Source: Rhexocercosporidium sp. MPI-PUGE-AT-0058 | Taxonomy: Eukaryota > Ascomycota > Leotiomycetes > Helotiales | Assembly: GCA_020746875.1 (NCBI GenBank) | Contig: JAGTJL010000014.1 | Span: 2,046,001-2,110,000 of the forward strand | DNA length: 64,000 nucleotides | Direction of reading: 5' to 3' | Shown here: positions 11,222-22,900 of the stretch, one piece after another | Layout: each line of letters begins with the position of its first letter | Position numbering within the stretch: position 1 is the stretch's first letter | Program-made: the position numbers and the translations under genes | Notes under the pieces: generated by a model | What the model saw: the letters and a program-made list of their open reading frames with translations, nothing else | Databases searched by the model: none | What the model was told of the DNA's origin: nothing

Positions 11222-11329
11222 ATAGCGCCTTCGGGCTTTTGTTGTATTGCGGTTTGTGCCTTCGGGCTTCTTTCGTTTTGCCTCCGGCGCCCTTCGGGGC
11301 TTGAATGAAGACTTCTGCTCCTGATCCTT
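11222..11329 (+). terminator. Convergent spacer with three UUCG hairpins
   Basis: Spacer between the stop of the antisense gene and the stop of pol. Read on the plus strand it has GCCTTCGGGC twice and CGCCCTTCGGGGC once. Each can fold as a short GC stem closed by a UUCG tetraloop, one of the most stable RNA loops. The position fits a 3'-end or transcript-separating role, but that is inference; there is no A-rich signal directly beside it. Confidence 0.35.
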
Positions 11330-14300
11330 TCATCTTCGCAACTTCCGTCGTGATTCCGATTTCCCTTCTCCTGATATATCTCTCAAGTATTCTTGTAACG
11401 CATCTTTAGCGTGTGTAAGATAACTTATAGGCTCCCAAGTATCATCTGCAGCAGAGTAACCCTTCCAACGGACTAAATACAGGCGGCCTCGCCTCGTATC
11501 CTTATAAGCTTGAATAGACTTAACCTCGAACTCTTCTTGCTCTTGTACTTGAATTGCCTCCGGTCTGGCTTCGACTCCCTTTCGTCCTTGCCACGGTTCT
11601 AAAAGTGATACATGAAAAGTATCGTGAATACGGTAAGTCGGGGGCAGTTCGAGCTGATATGCTTAACCGTGGCTATAAACAATTCTCTTGACCTTAAAAG
11701 GCCCTAGAAATTTATCAGCAAGCTTCCGAGAAGGCCTCAACTGTCGAAGGTGCTTCGTAGCTAGTAAAACCATATCTCCGACTTGAAACCTAGTCTTTTT
11801 GTATTTAGCATCATAGAACTTCTTATAGGATTCGGAAGCAATTCGAAGCTTCTCCGTAAGTACTTCTCTTTCCTGCTGTAAAAGTCTCACTCTCTCAACT
11901 GCAGCAAGTGCCCCTCCTTCTTGGACGTCGTCCTCGACGTTCGAACCAAGCTCCGGGTTAAACCCGTATAGCATCCGAAAAGGTGTCGAACTAGTAGATG
12001 CATGCACCGAATTATTATATATGAATTCCGCTAAGGCTAGCTTAGAGGCCCAATCATCTTAGCGGTAATCACAATATGTCCTCAAATAGAATTCCAAGAC
12101 TTGGTTTTGCCGTTCGGTTTGCCCATCGGTTTGCGGATGAAATGCGGTGCTAAGTCGGCGTCGAACCTGAAGGTAGAACATTACTGAAGACCAGAACTTG
12201 CTTATAAAGACAGAGCCTCTGTCGGTAGTAATACCCTTAAGGCATCCAAAGTCCTTATATACATATTGTATAAAAAGCTCGGCTAGCTCGGGTGCAATAA
12301 TCGTCTTCGTCACGGGAATATACCGAACCAACTTCGTAAATCGATCGACGATTACGAGAATAGAATCGTACACTCGACCTACTCTTTTACTCGGCGGTAA
12401 GTCTGTAATAAAATCCATAGTTATCTCTTCCCAAGGTTTTGAAGGAACAGGGAACGGGGCTAACTCGCCGTAAGGTCGGTGCCTTCTTGGTTTCCCTCTT
12501 TGACACTCTGCGCAAGTGCTCACATACTTCTTAACGTCTGTACGTAATCCTTGCCAAAAGTATTTCCTCGAAAGCAATTCGAAGGTTCTTCGGAACCCGA
12601 AGTATCCTGCTACGGCATCATCGTGATTAATACTTAAGATCTCACTCCGAAGTGACTTCTCAGGTGGCACATAAGTCCTGCCACGATATCGTAACAGTCC
12701 ATCTTCGCACATCTTCCAGTGTCCTTCGGACCCAGCTCGACGTCCCCTCGGAATCGATTCGTACGTCCTATTCATTACAAAAGGATCTGCCTTCTGTAAA
12801 TCAAGGATTATGCTTTGAATCGGTTCCGAAGGTTCGCTGCCTGCTGTTTCGGTTTATAACAGCATAACTGCTACTCGCCGTGGTATGTACTGTTTGCAAC
12901 TAGTAACACCAGCAATAGACTCGTCGGGGGTCCCTCGTACCCCTTCCGATTGCTCTTCGCTGCCCCATGAATCTTTCATAGACGATCCTTAATCTGGCTC
13001 CGATAACTCATCGGTGCGGGGTTGTCTAAGTCCCGACTTTAGAAATGCTATCAACAGAGGCCTTCTCTTCTGCAACATCGCAGCTAAACGTAGCTTCCGA
13101 TATAACGTCGGTAACTGCTTCTCTTCTTCGTTTTCACTCCGACTAGGTTCCGAGTCTCTGAGGTCAGGTCTTCGCGAAGGCCCATCAGCAGGATTTGTAG
13201 CTCCAGTCCGATATTCAATAACAAAATCGAATTCAGCTAATTCATCGGCCCACCTCGCTTGCCGTCCGGTAAGCCTCCGTTTCGTCATAAAGTATTTGAG
13301 ATTGTGATGATCTGTTCGGACCGTAATAACATCGGAAGCGCCTCGGAGGTATTGACTCCATTGCTTAAATGCATACACTATTGCCATTAGCTCCCCGTCA
13401 TGAACTTCATACCGTTGCTCAGTAGGAGAGAGCTTCTTCGAGTAGAATGCGATAAGATGCCATCGAGCCTCCGTACCGCTGCCGAATAATTGAGATAAGA
13501 TTCCACTAATAGCGAATTTCGAAGCATCTGTTTCTACCCGAATCTTTAGTTAAGGGTCGAAATGGCGAAGGATCGGAGCTTGAGAGAATCTCTCCCGTAA
13601 GATTAAGAACGCTGTAATAGCTGCGCGAGGGAATCGAAATGGCTCCGTCTTCCTTCCTCTTTGCATTCCTTTCAATAAATCAGTAATAAGTTGAGTAATC
13701 TTTGCATAACTACAGATGAAACGGCGGTAAAAGTTAGTAAACCCTAAGAATACTTATATATCTCGCCACGACTTAGATAAAGGCCACTTCTGGATACTCT
13801 CGACTCGGGAGGGGTCCATTCGGATACCTGTCGGGCCTACTACGAACCCTAGAAACTCCACAATATCAGTGTCGAATGCGCATTTCTTGAGGTTAGCGTA
13901 GAGATTATGAGTGCGAAGCCTTTCGAGGACCTCCCGAACAGCTTCCGTATGGTCTTCGATGCTCTCAGAGAAGATAAGGATATCGTCTAAGTAGACTACA
14001 CAAGTGACGTCTACTAGCCCAATTAAGGCTTGGTTAATATAAGCTTGAAATGTCGCTGGAGCATTCGAGAGTCTAAAAGGAAGCACGCAATACTCAAAGT
14101 GTCCGTATCGGGTCCGAAATGCCGTCTTCCATTCGTCGCCTTGCTTGATTCGGAGCCGGTGATACGCATCCTTCAGGTCTAGCTTTGTAAACACTTTAGC
14201 ACGTCTCAACCGATCGAGGGTTTCACTAATCAAGGGCAAAGGGGTCCGATTCTTCACCGTAACAGCATTGAGTCCTCTGTAATCGACACATAATCGCAGT

Positions 14301-15100
14301 CCTCCGCCCTTCTTAAGCACAAACAGAATAGGCGCTCCTGCAGGGCTAGTAGACCTTCGGATCCAACCTTTCTCTAAACTCGCTTCGAGGTATTCTCGGA
14401 GCACTATCAGCTCTGATTCGGAGAGTAGGTAAACAGGTCCCTATAGTAGTTCCTTGCCAGGTTCGAGGTCGATTCGATGCTCTATCGGATAGTGTTCAGG
14501 TAGCGTTCCAGCACCTGTTTCGCTGAAGATCTCCTGGTAATCGATATATTTCGGAGGTAACTCGGCACCTTCGACAGTCTTAGCGTTAAGTACGACGCAA
14601 TATACTTGATCCTTCCGAGTTTTCTTCGCAAATTTCCTGGCAGAAATAACGTTAACTTAATTCCTTCCGAAGGGAAACCGCCAGGTCTTCGATCGAAAGC
14701 TAATAGCAGGGTCAACTTCCTTAAGCCAAGGAAATCCTAAGATGAAAGTAACTCCTGGAATCTCGAAGTCGCAGGCGATGTACGACTGCCGATGTCCTTT
14801 CGTAGTGCCTTCGCTGTCAGTGATATGCAACTGTAAGGAATGAGTTCCGTAAGTAATGACTTCTCTTCCTTCGATTGTGGCTAAATTAATTTGGTTAGTT
14901 ACAGGCTTCCATCCGCATTCGATTGCAAGCGCCTGAGAAACACAATTGCCTTCGGCACCGCTGTCGAGAAGTGCTCGTTCGATCCGCACCCTTCCGTCTT
15001 GAGTCCGAATCTCCACCGGTATCACAATCCTCTGCCGTTCCTCTTCCTCGCCCGATCTTGTTGGCAATGAAGAGATTAAGATCGGGCTGGTCCGTTTCCC
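11330..15100 (-). pseudogene. pol: pol of chromovirus A (protease, RT, RNase H, integrase, chromodomain)
   Basis: One reading frame, -1 relative to gag, runs from the frameshift site to TGA at 11332-11330. In order: aspartic protease (LLDSGAEGN, about 14970); reverse transcriptase ([20 protein letters not shown] and catalytic YLDDILIF at about 13980); RNase H (VRTDHHNLKYF, about 13300); integrase with an HHCC-type finger (CAECQRG), DFITDLP, TTDRGSVF and QTERQNQ giving the D,D-35-E triad; and a chromodomain (RLYLVRWKGYS, then TWEP, about 11420-11490). Stops interrupt the frame at 14659, 14443, 13756, 13552, 12991, 12856, 12061 and 11665 (first base on the minus strand), all TAA or TAG. The integrase finger has GYFG where GHFG is usual. 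The chromodomain places the element among chromoviruses, which integrate at modified chromatin. Confidence 0.9.
15050..15100 (-). promoter_or_regulatory. Programmed -1 ribosomal frameshift signal between gag and pol
   Basis: On the minus strand, 15100-15094 reads G GGA AAC in the gag frame, a canonical X XXY YYZ slippery heptamer. After a 6-nt spacer, GCCCGATCTT (15087-15078) pairs perfectly with AAGATCGGGC (15059-15050) around an 18-nt loop. The gag stop TAA (15078-15076) sits at the top of the stem, and pol is open in the -1 frame from this point. Known -1 frameshift sites in retroelements have just this order and spacing. Confidence 0.85.
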
Positions 15101-16425
15101 GTCCGTCGTGGCTCCGTGCAATCCGGAGAAACATGTCCTTTCTTTTAACAGTTATAACACGTAACCTCCGGGCATTTTGCTGCTAAGTGGCCTGGCTTTT
15201 TGCAGCGGTAGCACTCCTTACTACTCGATCCTTCTGCCCCCGACCTAGCACCGATAAGGGTCCGATTCGTGTTACTGAACTCGTCTCGCCTTCGGTCTGA
15301 GTTCGAAGAGGAGATGTAAGAAGGTTTGTCACTACGAGGGCGATCGTTGTCCTTCTTCGGAGCCTTGTCGGTGTCTTTTCGGGGTTTGTTCTGATCATTT
15401 ACCTTATTAGCATTTTCAATACGACGAGCTAGAGATACCAGCTCTTCGTGGGTTCCAGTAATTCCAGTAGTGCTGAGTTTGGTGATTTCTCTCCTCAACT
15501 CAGGCTTCAGTTTAGCGTAAAGGGTCCGTCGTCTCGCCGTATCGTCTCCGATCTTCAGTTATTGCTCTAAGCCATCAAGAAAAGACACGAAATCATCCAC
15601 CGACTCGTTCTCGCGCTGTTGAGCGTTCTCATACCGATTGAGCACCGCAAGCTCTCGATTTCCAGGGTCCATAATTGAGTCTAGCATCCACTGCTTAAAC
15701 CCTTCCCAAGTAAGTGAGTTTGTCCCAGCCCTCGATTCGAACCCGGTCCACTTCCGTTCTACCTTCTCGTCGAAAGCAAGAACGCACTCGTTGATCTTAT
15801 CTTCATCCGTAGCATATATTATCCCTTTGTCTTGACGGAACCTCCGCTCAGCACCTCGGATAAAAGACTGAGCCTCTTCAGCGCTCTTGCCCTTATATGT
15901 CGGAAGCTCTCGCATCTTTGGGATTCGTCGATGCGATATCGGGCGCATATCGAAGTTATTTCGAGGAAGTCCCGTGGGTTCGTCACGATGGCGGTCCCCG
16001 GCCGTGTTCGCGCGTCGACGCTTTCCTCCATCTATATATTCTCTGCTTTCCTCCTCTTCTTGTTCTCTTCGCAGTATATCCGCCAACTCTCTCTCTAAAT
16101 CCTCTCGCTCTCGCACTACCTCCTCTAGCTCTTCGATTCGGTTCCGAACTGCCTTCTCCTCCTTCTTCCTCTTAATCTGTGTTTGAATCTCTAGAATTCG
16201 TCGTCGCTCAGCCTCGATAGCTGCTTCGGCATCCGAGCCCCCTTCGTCGTCATCTGTGAGATCCTCTAAACCTCCGTCAGAGCGCTGGAATTGTTCGCTG
16301 CGCGTGGGCGAACCATCTTCAGGGTCATTTCGAAGGGTGTTCGATGGTTGATCGATGGAGTGAGGTGAAGGTGATCGTAGTGTCCCCTTTGCCGCTGAAG
16401 CTGTCTTCTTCTTGTTTCCAGCCAT
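15076..16425 (-). pseudogene. gag: gag of chromovirus A
   Basis: Frame from ATG at 16425 to TAA at 15078-15076 (449 codons plus stop), broken by two TAA codons at 15561 and 15147. The N-terminal third is charged and coiled (long E/R/K-rich helix). The capsid-like part contains MRELPTYKGKSAEEAQSF. The C-terminus has two CCHC zinc knuckles: CYRCKKPGHLAAKC, then a second knuckle starting CYNC whose next codon is the TAA at 15147-15145 and which continues KKGHVSPDC. Both stops read as CAA-to-TAA changes. Gag packages the element RNA. A related Gag core (KGKTIEEA) occurs in the small element D at 43-45 kb. Confidence 0.88.
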
Positions 16426-16491
16426 CGTAATTGTTTCGTGAAGGCTTCGAATAAGTAACGAACTATCTCCGTGTAAGTAAAAAGATCAGAA

Positions 16492-16693
16492 TATAAGGTT
16501 CAAATGATAGGGAATTACTATTCGAAACGTTCAGGGTATATCAGTTGTAATTCAGACTGATCTCTAGCCTTCTAAATCCTCTCTACTCCCCTCCGAAGTA
16601 AATAAATAAAGATATTAACACGTGATCCGTGCCAAGCCTGCAAACCTTCCGTACAACCCCCGACCCTCCTCATACTAGATTCCACTCCTGACA
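16492..16693 (-). repeat. LTR of chromovirus A (5' LTR in element sense)
   Basis: Copy of 9962-10163. The one difference seen is at the second base: TG in the other copy is TA here, so on the sense strand the LTR ends TA instead of CA. Sequence inside it (16491 downward on the minus strand, starting TTCTGATCTTTTTACTTACA) is the expected primer-binding region. The priming tRNA is not recognised. Confidence 0.92.
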
Positions 16694-16698
16694 AATAC

Positions 16699-19600
16699 TA
16701 AGGATTTCCTTGATTTCCCATTCCTCTTAGCCCTCGATAACCTTTAGAGGAGGTTTTGGCGTCTTTTAACTTAATAAAAAGTCTTTTAAGTCTTTAAAAA
16801 AGAGTTCTAATATAAATACGTCGTATATTTAAGAGCTTATAAGTAATTTTAATTTATAAGAATAGCTTACCTTTTTTAAAATCTTAAAGGGGCCCTCTTA
16901 TTAATTTATAAGCTTACGACTAAAACAGTAGCTTTTAAAGTTCTTAATTAATAAAAAGACTTCTTTTTTAACTTCTTAATTAATAGGCCTTCGTTTTTAG
17001 TCCGTTGCGCGGGTTATATAGTCTTAAGCGGCTTATATATTTCCTTTAGTAATTTTCCACGCTTATTTTATACGTTAAGTTAGCTTTTTTACGTCGGCGT
17101 AATTAAGCTTTTTTAATAAAATAATAGCCTTAAGCGTCTTTTAGTCTTAATTATTACGTGATTTTATGCCGAATTTAAATTAATACGAAGTCATATTAAT
17201 AGATTCGTAAGGCAAGGATATTTAAGCTTTATTAATTAAAAGTATTAACTTACTCTAATTATTTTAATAATAAGTAACGAATAGTTTAAGCCTTTAATCG
17301 ATATAACGATTTATAATCTCCGTTTATTTATCCGTTTCCTTATAATAAGTTATAAAAAGCTTAACTTTAACGCCGATAATACGACAGAATTCTTTTTAAA
17401 AGAAGGAGATAAATTAAGCGCCGCGGTTAGACATAATCGTCTTTAAAATATATTTAAATCAGTAAATTTATTAAATAAATAATTAAATAATGTCACGAGC
17501 GTCGATATCTTAATAATAAGGAATTATAACGGAATCCTTTTCGAAGCGATTAATAAACACTAAGATTCGGTTAAAACCGTATTTATTCTTTAGAAAATCT
17601 TTATAATTTATATATAAGTGTTATATAAGGTATACGGGAATAAGTAAAAGGTATAAGAACTTTTACTACTTAGTTTATTTAAAGTAAGAGTATTAATAAG
17701 CTTTATAATTTCTTATATACCGAATGCAGTCCGAACCTATTCCGAATTAATAGTACTTAAGAGTAAAGAGCTAGTAAGTCTTCTTTTCACTTAAATACGC
17801 TATAAACGGCTAGTTATAAGCCTCTCGGATTAGTTTAATATATAGCGGGGTATTCCTTTATATATATAAGCGGCCTTTAAAGTATAAGAATCCGTTTATT
17901 ATTATATAATTCTTAAGTAAGGACTTTTATTCTTTTATAAAAGACTCGCGATTATTTTAATAAAGCTTTTTAATAAAGTTAAATAAGGTTTTAAGTAACT
18001 TTAAAGTCGAATTATTAACGGCGTCTTCTATTTCTAAGGAAAAAAGATAAAGAAAAATAACGTTAGCTATAAACTTATCCATTAATTCCGCATTAATTTT
18101 AAAGTTAAGGCGATTAAGTATAAGTAAGACTTTAAATTAGCTATTTAACTTCACTTTTTCTTAAACTTTTAGGTTTTATTCTCTTTAATTAAAAATATTA
18201 GCCTTTTAATTTTATTTACTTAATGTATATATAATTTAAAAATTAAAATTAAATAAGAATTCCATTTATCGAGCTTACTTATTTATAAAGACTTTTGTCG
18301 TTATAAAATATTTTAAGAATCGGTAGTCCGAATATACTCCGAGTCTAGTCCGAATGGATATAAGTTTAAGACGCCACTTATAAAACGATCTTATAATTAC
18401 ATAAAGTTTTTTATCGTGGATTTCCTAATTAAGCTTATGGCTATTTAAGACGTAAGAGTAAAATCCTAAGGGGTATTATAGTCCGTTAGCGTGTTATTGA
18501 GAAATTACGCCTATAATTACTTTATTAAAAGCGTCGGTTTTTAGTCGCGTTAATAAGTCGAGGTTAAAATAGTAAATCTTTTATATAATTAATAATTAAT
18601 TCCGTAACTCTTTAAAGGCCTTTTTATACTTTTCTGTTTAATTTCAGAGAACCGTAAGTCGAGTAAGCGTAAAAAGAAAAGCTTCGCAATAAGTTTAAAA
18701 TTACGAATAAATTGTCGATAAAAACCGCAAAAACTTAAGAAAGACTTCGTTATTATAATAGTCTTTAAGTATTTCTAGTTCTGTAACGGTTTTACTTTCT
18801 TTAAGTCGGCTTTAATTCCTTCTATAGTTATAATATAACTTAAGTATTTAATATGAGTAACGTAAAATTCATACTTCTTAATATTAACTTATAAGCCAGC
18901 TTTTATAAGCCGTTTTAAAACTATTTTAACGTATTTTTCATACTTTTTCATTAATTCCGAATAAATTAGAATATCGTTAAAGTATATTATATAAAAGTCG
19001 TTTAAATAATTTAATAATACGTCGTTTATATAGCGTTAATACGTGCTTAGTCCGTTATAAAGTCTAAAAGGTAATACTTTACATTTATAAGTCTTATACT
19101 TAATGCGGAAGGTCGTATACTCTTCCGACTTAAGGTCTATTTAAATGCGATTAAATGCGGCCCGAATATCGAGTTTAATAAATACTTTAGCTTTCGACAC
19201 GCGAAAGAGAAGCTCGTCGATTCTCGGTATAAGGTATAAGTCCTTCCGCGTTAGCGTATTTAAACGATAATAATTAATATAAAAACGCAATCTTTTATCG
19301 CTCTTTTTTATAAAAAGAACGGAAAAGGCAAAAGGACTTTAACTCGTTTTAATAAACCCTTTATTAAGGTTTATTAAAAGGTATTTTTTTAATACTTTTA
19401 ACTCCTTTATTAATTAATAATATAAGAGAAAATAAGAATTAAATAAGAAAGCCTTTAATTAAATCTTATAATTATAGTATTAATAAAGTAATAAAACGTT
19501 TAACTTTGTTTTAGAAAATGCTTTTTTAAGAAATTAATATTACTTTAAAAGCCTTTCGGCTACAATCCAGAAAATATTTAAATTCTTTTCTTTATATCTT

Positions 19601-22201
19601 TCCTATAAGACTTAGTCTACTTTATAAATATTAATTATAAAGAACTTAATATATTTATTTTTTATATTAAAATAAAATACGTTTACGTTAATTTTATAAA
19701 TAAAAAAGGGAGTTTTTTACGGAGTTATAACAAGTTCCGGGCAACGGCGTAATCGTAAACAAGACTTTCTTACTTTTGGTTTTCCGACCGGCTTTAATAA
19801 TAAAGGTTTTAAAGCTATTTCTAGCTCTTATTCCTTAAAGGGATTCTTTAATAACGTCGATATTTATATATAATTAATAGCGAATTAATAATGTCGTCGT
19901 TTTTAATTAATTTAATTTATAACTAAGTCACGTCAGTTAATATTTAATTAATAATAGTTAATAGTTCTTATTTTAGCCTTAATAAAGAGCGATATAATTA
20001 ACTCTTTTATTTAGCGAGGAGTTCGTGGGTATGCGAAGGGCTATATAAGACGGTTATTAACTAAATCGAGTTTAACGTAAAAGCGTTTTATTTATTTAAC
20101 GCTAATTATTATATTTTAATTTTTTAAATTAAATACAATAAAAGGGCAATTATATACGCGTCTGCCGTTTATTATTAAATAAAAACATATATAATAAGAG
20201 GCGTGGCTTTATACGGAATTCTAAAAGCTACGAATTAGGACAATATAAAAGAGGAGTAAAATCTTTACTCTTAAGGCCTCTAAAAGGCGCATAAAAAAGG
20301 TTTAATTTATAAAAAAGTAATTATTTACTTTAATATTTATTAAAACAGAGAGTATAACGCTATATTTATTTATATTAATAATATAAAAGACTAAGAATTG
20401 CTTTCCTTTTATAAAAGAGTTTAAATTAAGCTTTAATAAATTATATTTATATAAACTTAAAAAAGAGTCTTTTCTTAAGCCTCTTCGTTTTCTTTTATTT
20501 GTCTTTTTAATAACTCCTTTTACTTTTCTTTTAATTTTACGCCTTCTTCCTCGATTTCCTTAAATAAGAGTTAAACCTTAAGAGTCTCGGGGCAGTCGCT
20601 CTTATAATGATTAAATTTATTGTAATTATAACACTTAATTAAATTGTCGCTTATAAAAGTCTAAGGCCTTAAATATATAAAGCTTTAACGCGGTAAAAAA
20701 AGAATAAACTATCGTTAAAAAGTAAAAAAGTAATAAAACGAAGTAAAGGAAGATTAATAAGTAAAGGTAATTCTTTAAGTAAGCGTTTAAGTAAAAGAGG
20801 TAATTTAACTTAAATTAAACGACTTCCGGGTTACATTTGAGGTGCGAGTTAAAATAAAATTTAAGTTAAACATACGATTCCGGCGGTTCTTTAAGTTTAA
20901 TAAAATAAAGTAAGAAACTATTTTATTATAATTATTTTCTTAAATTAACTTAATAATAAAAGTCTTGTCTCGTAGCCTAAGAGAGAGCTTTTACTATATA
21001 TAACAGAATTATTTTAACTTAGCGACGCCACCTTAAATAATAACGCTTTAAAATCTTACTTTAAACTTAATAAAAGTCTTCTTAAAATAAGAGTTTATAT
21101 ATAAATTATAAAAAGTAAACCGAAACTCGTCTACTTCGTAGCCGATTAAGAAGTAAGATTTTAAGAATATAATTATTTCTTTAGCGGTCTTAAAGGAATA
21201 GGTTTCCGAAAGGTATTAAGGTTTTAAATAAGATTATGCCGTTTTAATAATTAATTCCTAAACAAGAGCACGACGAGCTCTTTTTATTAAGTAAAAATTA
21301 ATATTAACTTTTAAGTAATCTTAAACTAAAGCACGTTATTATTTAAATAAAAGGTTTAAGCCATTATTTAATAAAGTAATCTTCTCCGTTAATTAAATCT
21401 TAGGAGGCCGAAACAAGCTTAAATAAGCTCTAAGAGTAAAAGAGGCATAACCTCTTAACGAACTTCTATTAAATTCTATTAATCGGAGTAAAAGAGGAGT
21501 AGAGGTTCGTAAGTAACTCTAAGGTAGTTTGGAAGGCTCGGAAAGAATAAGGTCTTCTTTAGGATTGTCGTTAAGTCGTATTAAATTAAGCCGAGAAGTA
21601 ATAAAGGCTACGAGCATAGCTTTAATTTTAATAAGGTTAAATTAGAGTTTTCTTTACTTATTTGCTTAGTCTTTAGTTTAATTATTAACGGCTTAAAAGA
21701 GTCCCTTTAAAACGTTAAGGTTATTATAGTCTGTATCGTCCCGAGCTTTACTTTTATTCTTTTAAGTAGTAACGCTAGTTTTAAGAGGCGAGGTAATAGG
21801 TGTTTCTGAATTAGGAGGCGCCCTTAATGAAGTCGTAGCAACTAAAGGACTTAATTTAATAGGTTTTCTAGTAATTAATTAAGACATAATAAGTCTTAAT
21901 AAAAATAAGTATTTAACTCGGGGCAAATTCGGAGGGGTTTCGTACTTAAATAATAAGATTCTGAATATAATAAAAACACTTCCTTAAAATCTGTCTACAG
22001 CGGCCTTTATGCGAAGGGGGTTGTTTAAAGCGTAGTCAGCAAAGATTACTTTAAGCGTTATTAATTACGAAGTGCTAAACCAAACCTTAATTCTTAATTA
22101 TTAAGAAATCTTTAAAATCTTAACTTTTTAAAATATTAATAATTAAATCTTTAATAAGATATTATAAAGCCGTCTCCGGCGAAAGTAATCTTCTTATTTA
22201 A
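16699..22201 (-). pseudogene. gag-pol of element B, RIP-destroyed
   Basis: Internal region of element B upstream (in sense) of the A insertion. A Gag start is plausible at about 21888 (MSxLITRKPIKLSPL). A zinc-knuckle remnant (CYNYNKFNHYKSDC) lies at about 20590-20634 and reverse transcriptase at 18950-19250. The frame is closed by dozens of TAA/TAG codons. Cys-to-Tyr in the knuckle is a G-to-A change, as RIP gives. Nothing here can be expressed as protein. Confidence 0.7.
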
Positions 22202-22459
22202 TATAACGACACTAGCTAAGAGAGCGGTATAAAAAGTATATAATAATACTTTAACTAAGGCTATCGAGAGCTAATAGGTTTAATATAAAGGAAACAAAAA
22301 GATAAAGAAAAAAAGAAAGAGTAAAAGAAGTATAAGTTCATATATATAAGCTCCTCCGAAACCCCTCCGGTATTAGTCCGACTTGGCATGACTTAGTTAC
22401 CTCTGAACCCCTGGATTCCCTGACTCGCTGAGAAGCTTTTAAGTGCACCTATCGTCACA
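22202..22459 (-). repeat. LTR of element B (5' LTR in element sense)
   Basis: Partner of 8061-8318. It begins TATAAC, where the other copy keeps TGTAAC, and ends GTCACA followed by the TSD gctct at 22460-22464. Differences between the two copies are mostly transitions. Confidence 0.85.
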
Positions 22460-22900
22460 GCTCTTCGGTAGTTATATATATAATAATAGCTTCTCTAAAA
22501 GCTTTTATAATTACGTAATCAATTACGCGGCTCTTACGGTCTACGTAATCGAATACGAGAGTAATTTCCGGGCCGCGTAAGCCGTGGAAGCTTCTTCGGC
22601 TATTCTAGCGTAGAATCGGCACGAGTTACCGAAGTTGAATCTAACAAAAAACTGTTCTTTTATTCTTTATATTACTTCCTTATAAAATAAAAAGATTAAC
22701 TTATTAAATAGAATTTATAATAAGTAAAGCTTTATAAAAGTTTAAAGAAAATATATTTAAAGAATTAATCTTTAACTTTTAAAGAAATCCAGAAGAGAAG
22801 CGTATATAAAAAAGAAATTACTCGTAAAAGGAAGCAAAACGCCGGCGTAATTAAAAATATAAGTAAGACTGATTTTATTAATGCCGCAACAGCCTCGGCC
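22460..22900. repeat. Right part of host repeat C and AT-rich DNA
   Basis: The first ~25 bp after the TSD continue repeat C (TCGGTAGTTATATA) as seen uninterrupted at about 41460-41590. Beyond about 22490 the two copies diverge. A moderately GC-rich patch at 22560-22640 is not recognisable. Confidence 0.4.

Larger units (their letters stand above)
9962..16693 (-). mobile_element. Ty3/gypsy chromovirus A, young, nested in element B
   Basis: 6732-bp element bounded by two 202-bp LTRs that differ at one position that I can see, flanked by the 5-bp TSD aatac (9957-9961 and 16694-16698). Sense is minus. The order is 5' LTR, gag with two zinc knuckles, protease (DSGA), reverse transcriptase (YLDD), RNase H, integrase and a C-terminal chromodomain; then a separate gene on the opposite strand, a polypurine tract next to 10164, and the 3' LTR. 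Base composition is much less AT-rich than surrounding element B, so it inserted after B was mutated. Ten in-frame stops and a Tyr replacing the second His of the integrase HHCC finger make this copy defective. Confidence 0.93.
8061..22459 (-). mobile_element. Ty3/gypsy LTR retrotransposon B, heavily RIP-degraded, split by element A
   Basis: Two 258-bp LTRs (8061-8318 and 22202-22459) are flanked by the same 5 bp, gctct (8056-8060 and 22460-22464). Without nested element A and its duplication, B is about 7.66 kb. Coding sense is the minus strand, so the 5' LTR is on the right. A purine-rich tract on the sense strand abuts the left LTR, as a 3' PPT should. A Gag zinc knuckle remnant lies at about 20590-20634 with one Cys changed to Tyr. 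Reverse transcriptase remnants occur at about 18950-19250 (KVFIKLDIRAAFNRI, then EEYTTFRIKYKTYKCKVLPF). Dense TAA/TAG and loss of CpA on both strands point to strong RIP. The element is dead. Confidence 0.85.

Noticed and set aside
10827..11333. A 168-codon minus-strand frame over the antisense gene
   Set aside because: It is a GC-rich shadow of exons 2-3 read backwards. It is low in complexity and has no motif. The plus-strand reading has introns, Cys pattern and stop, while the pol frame ends at 11330.
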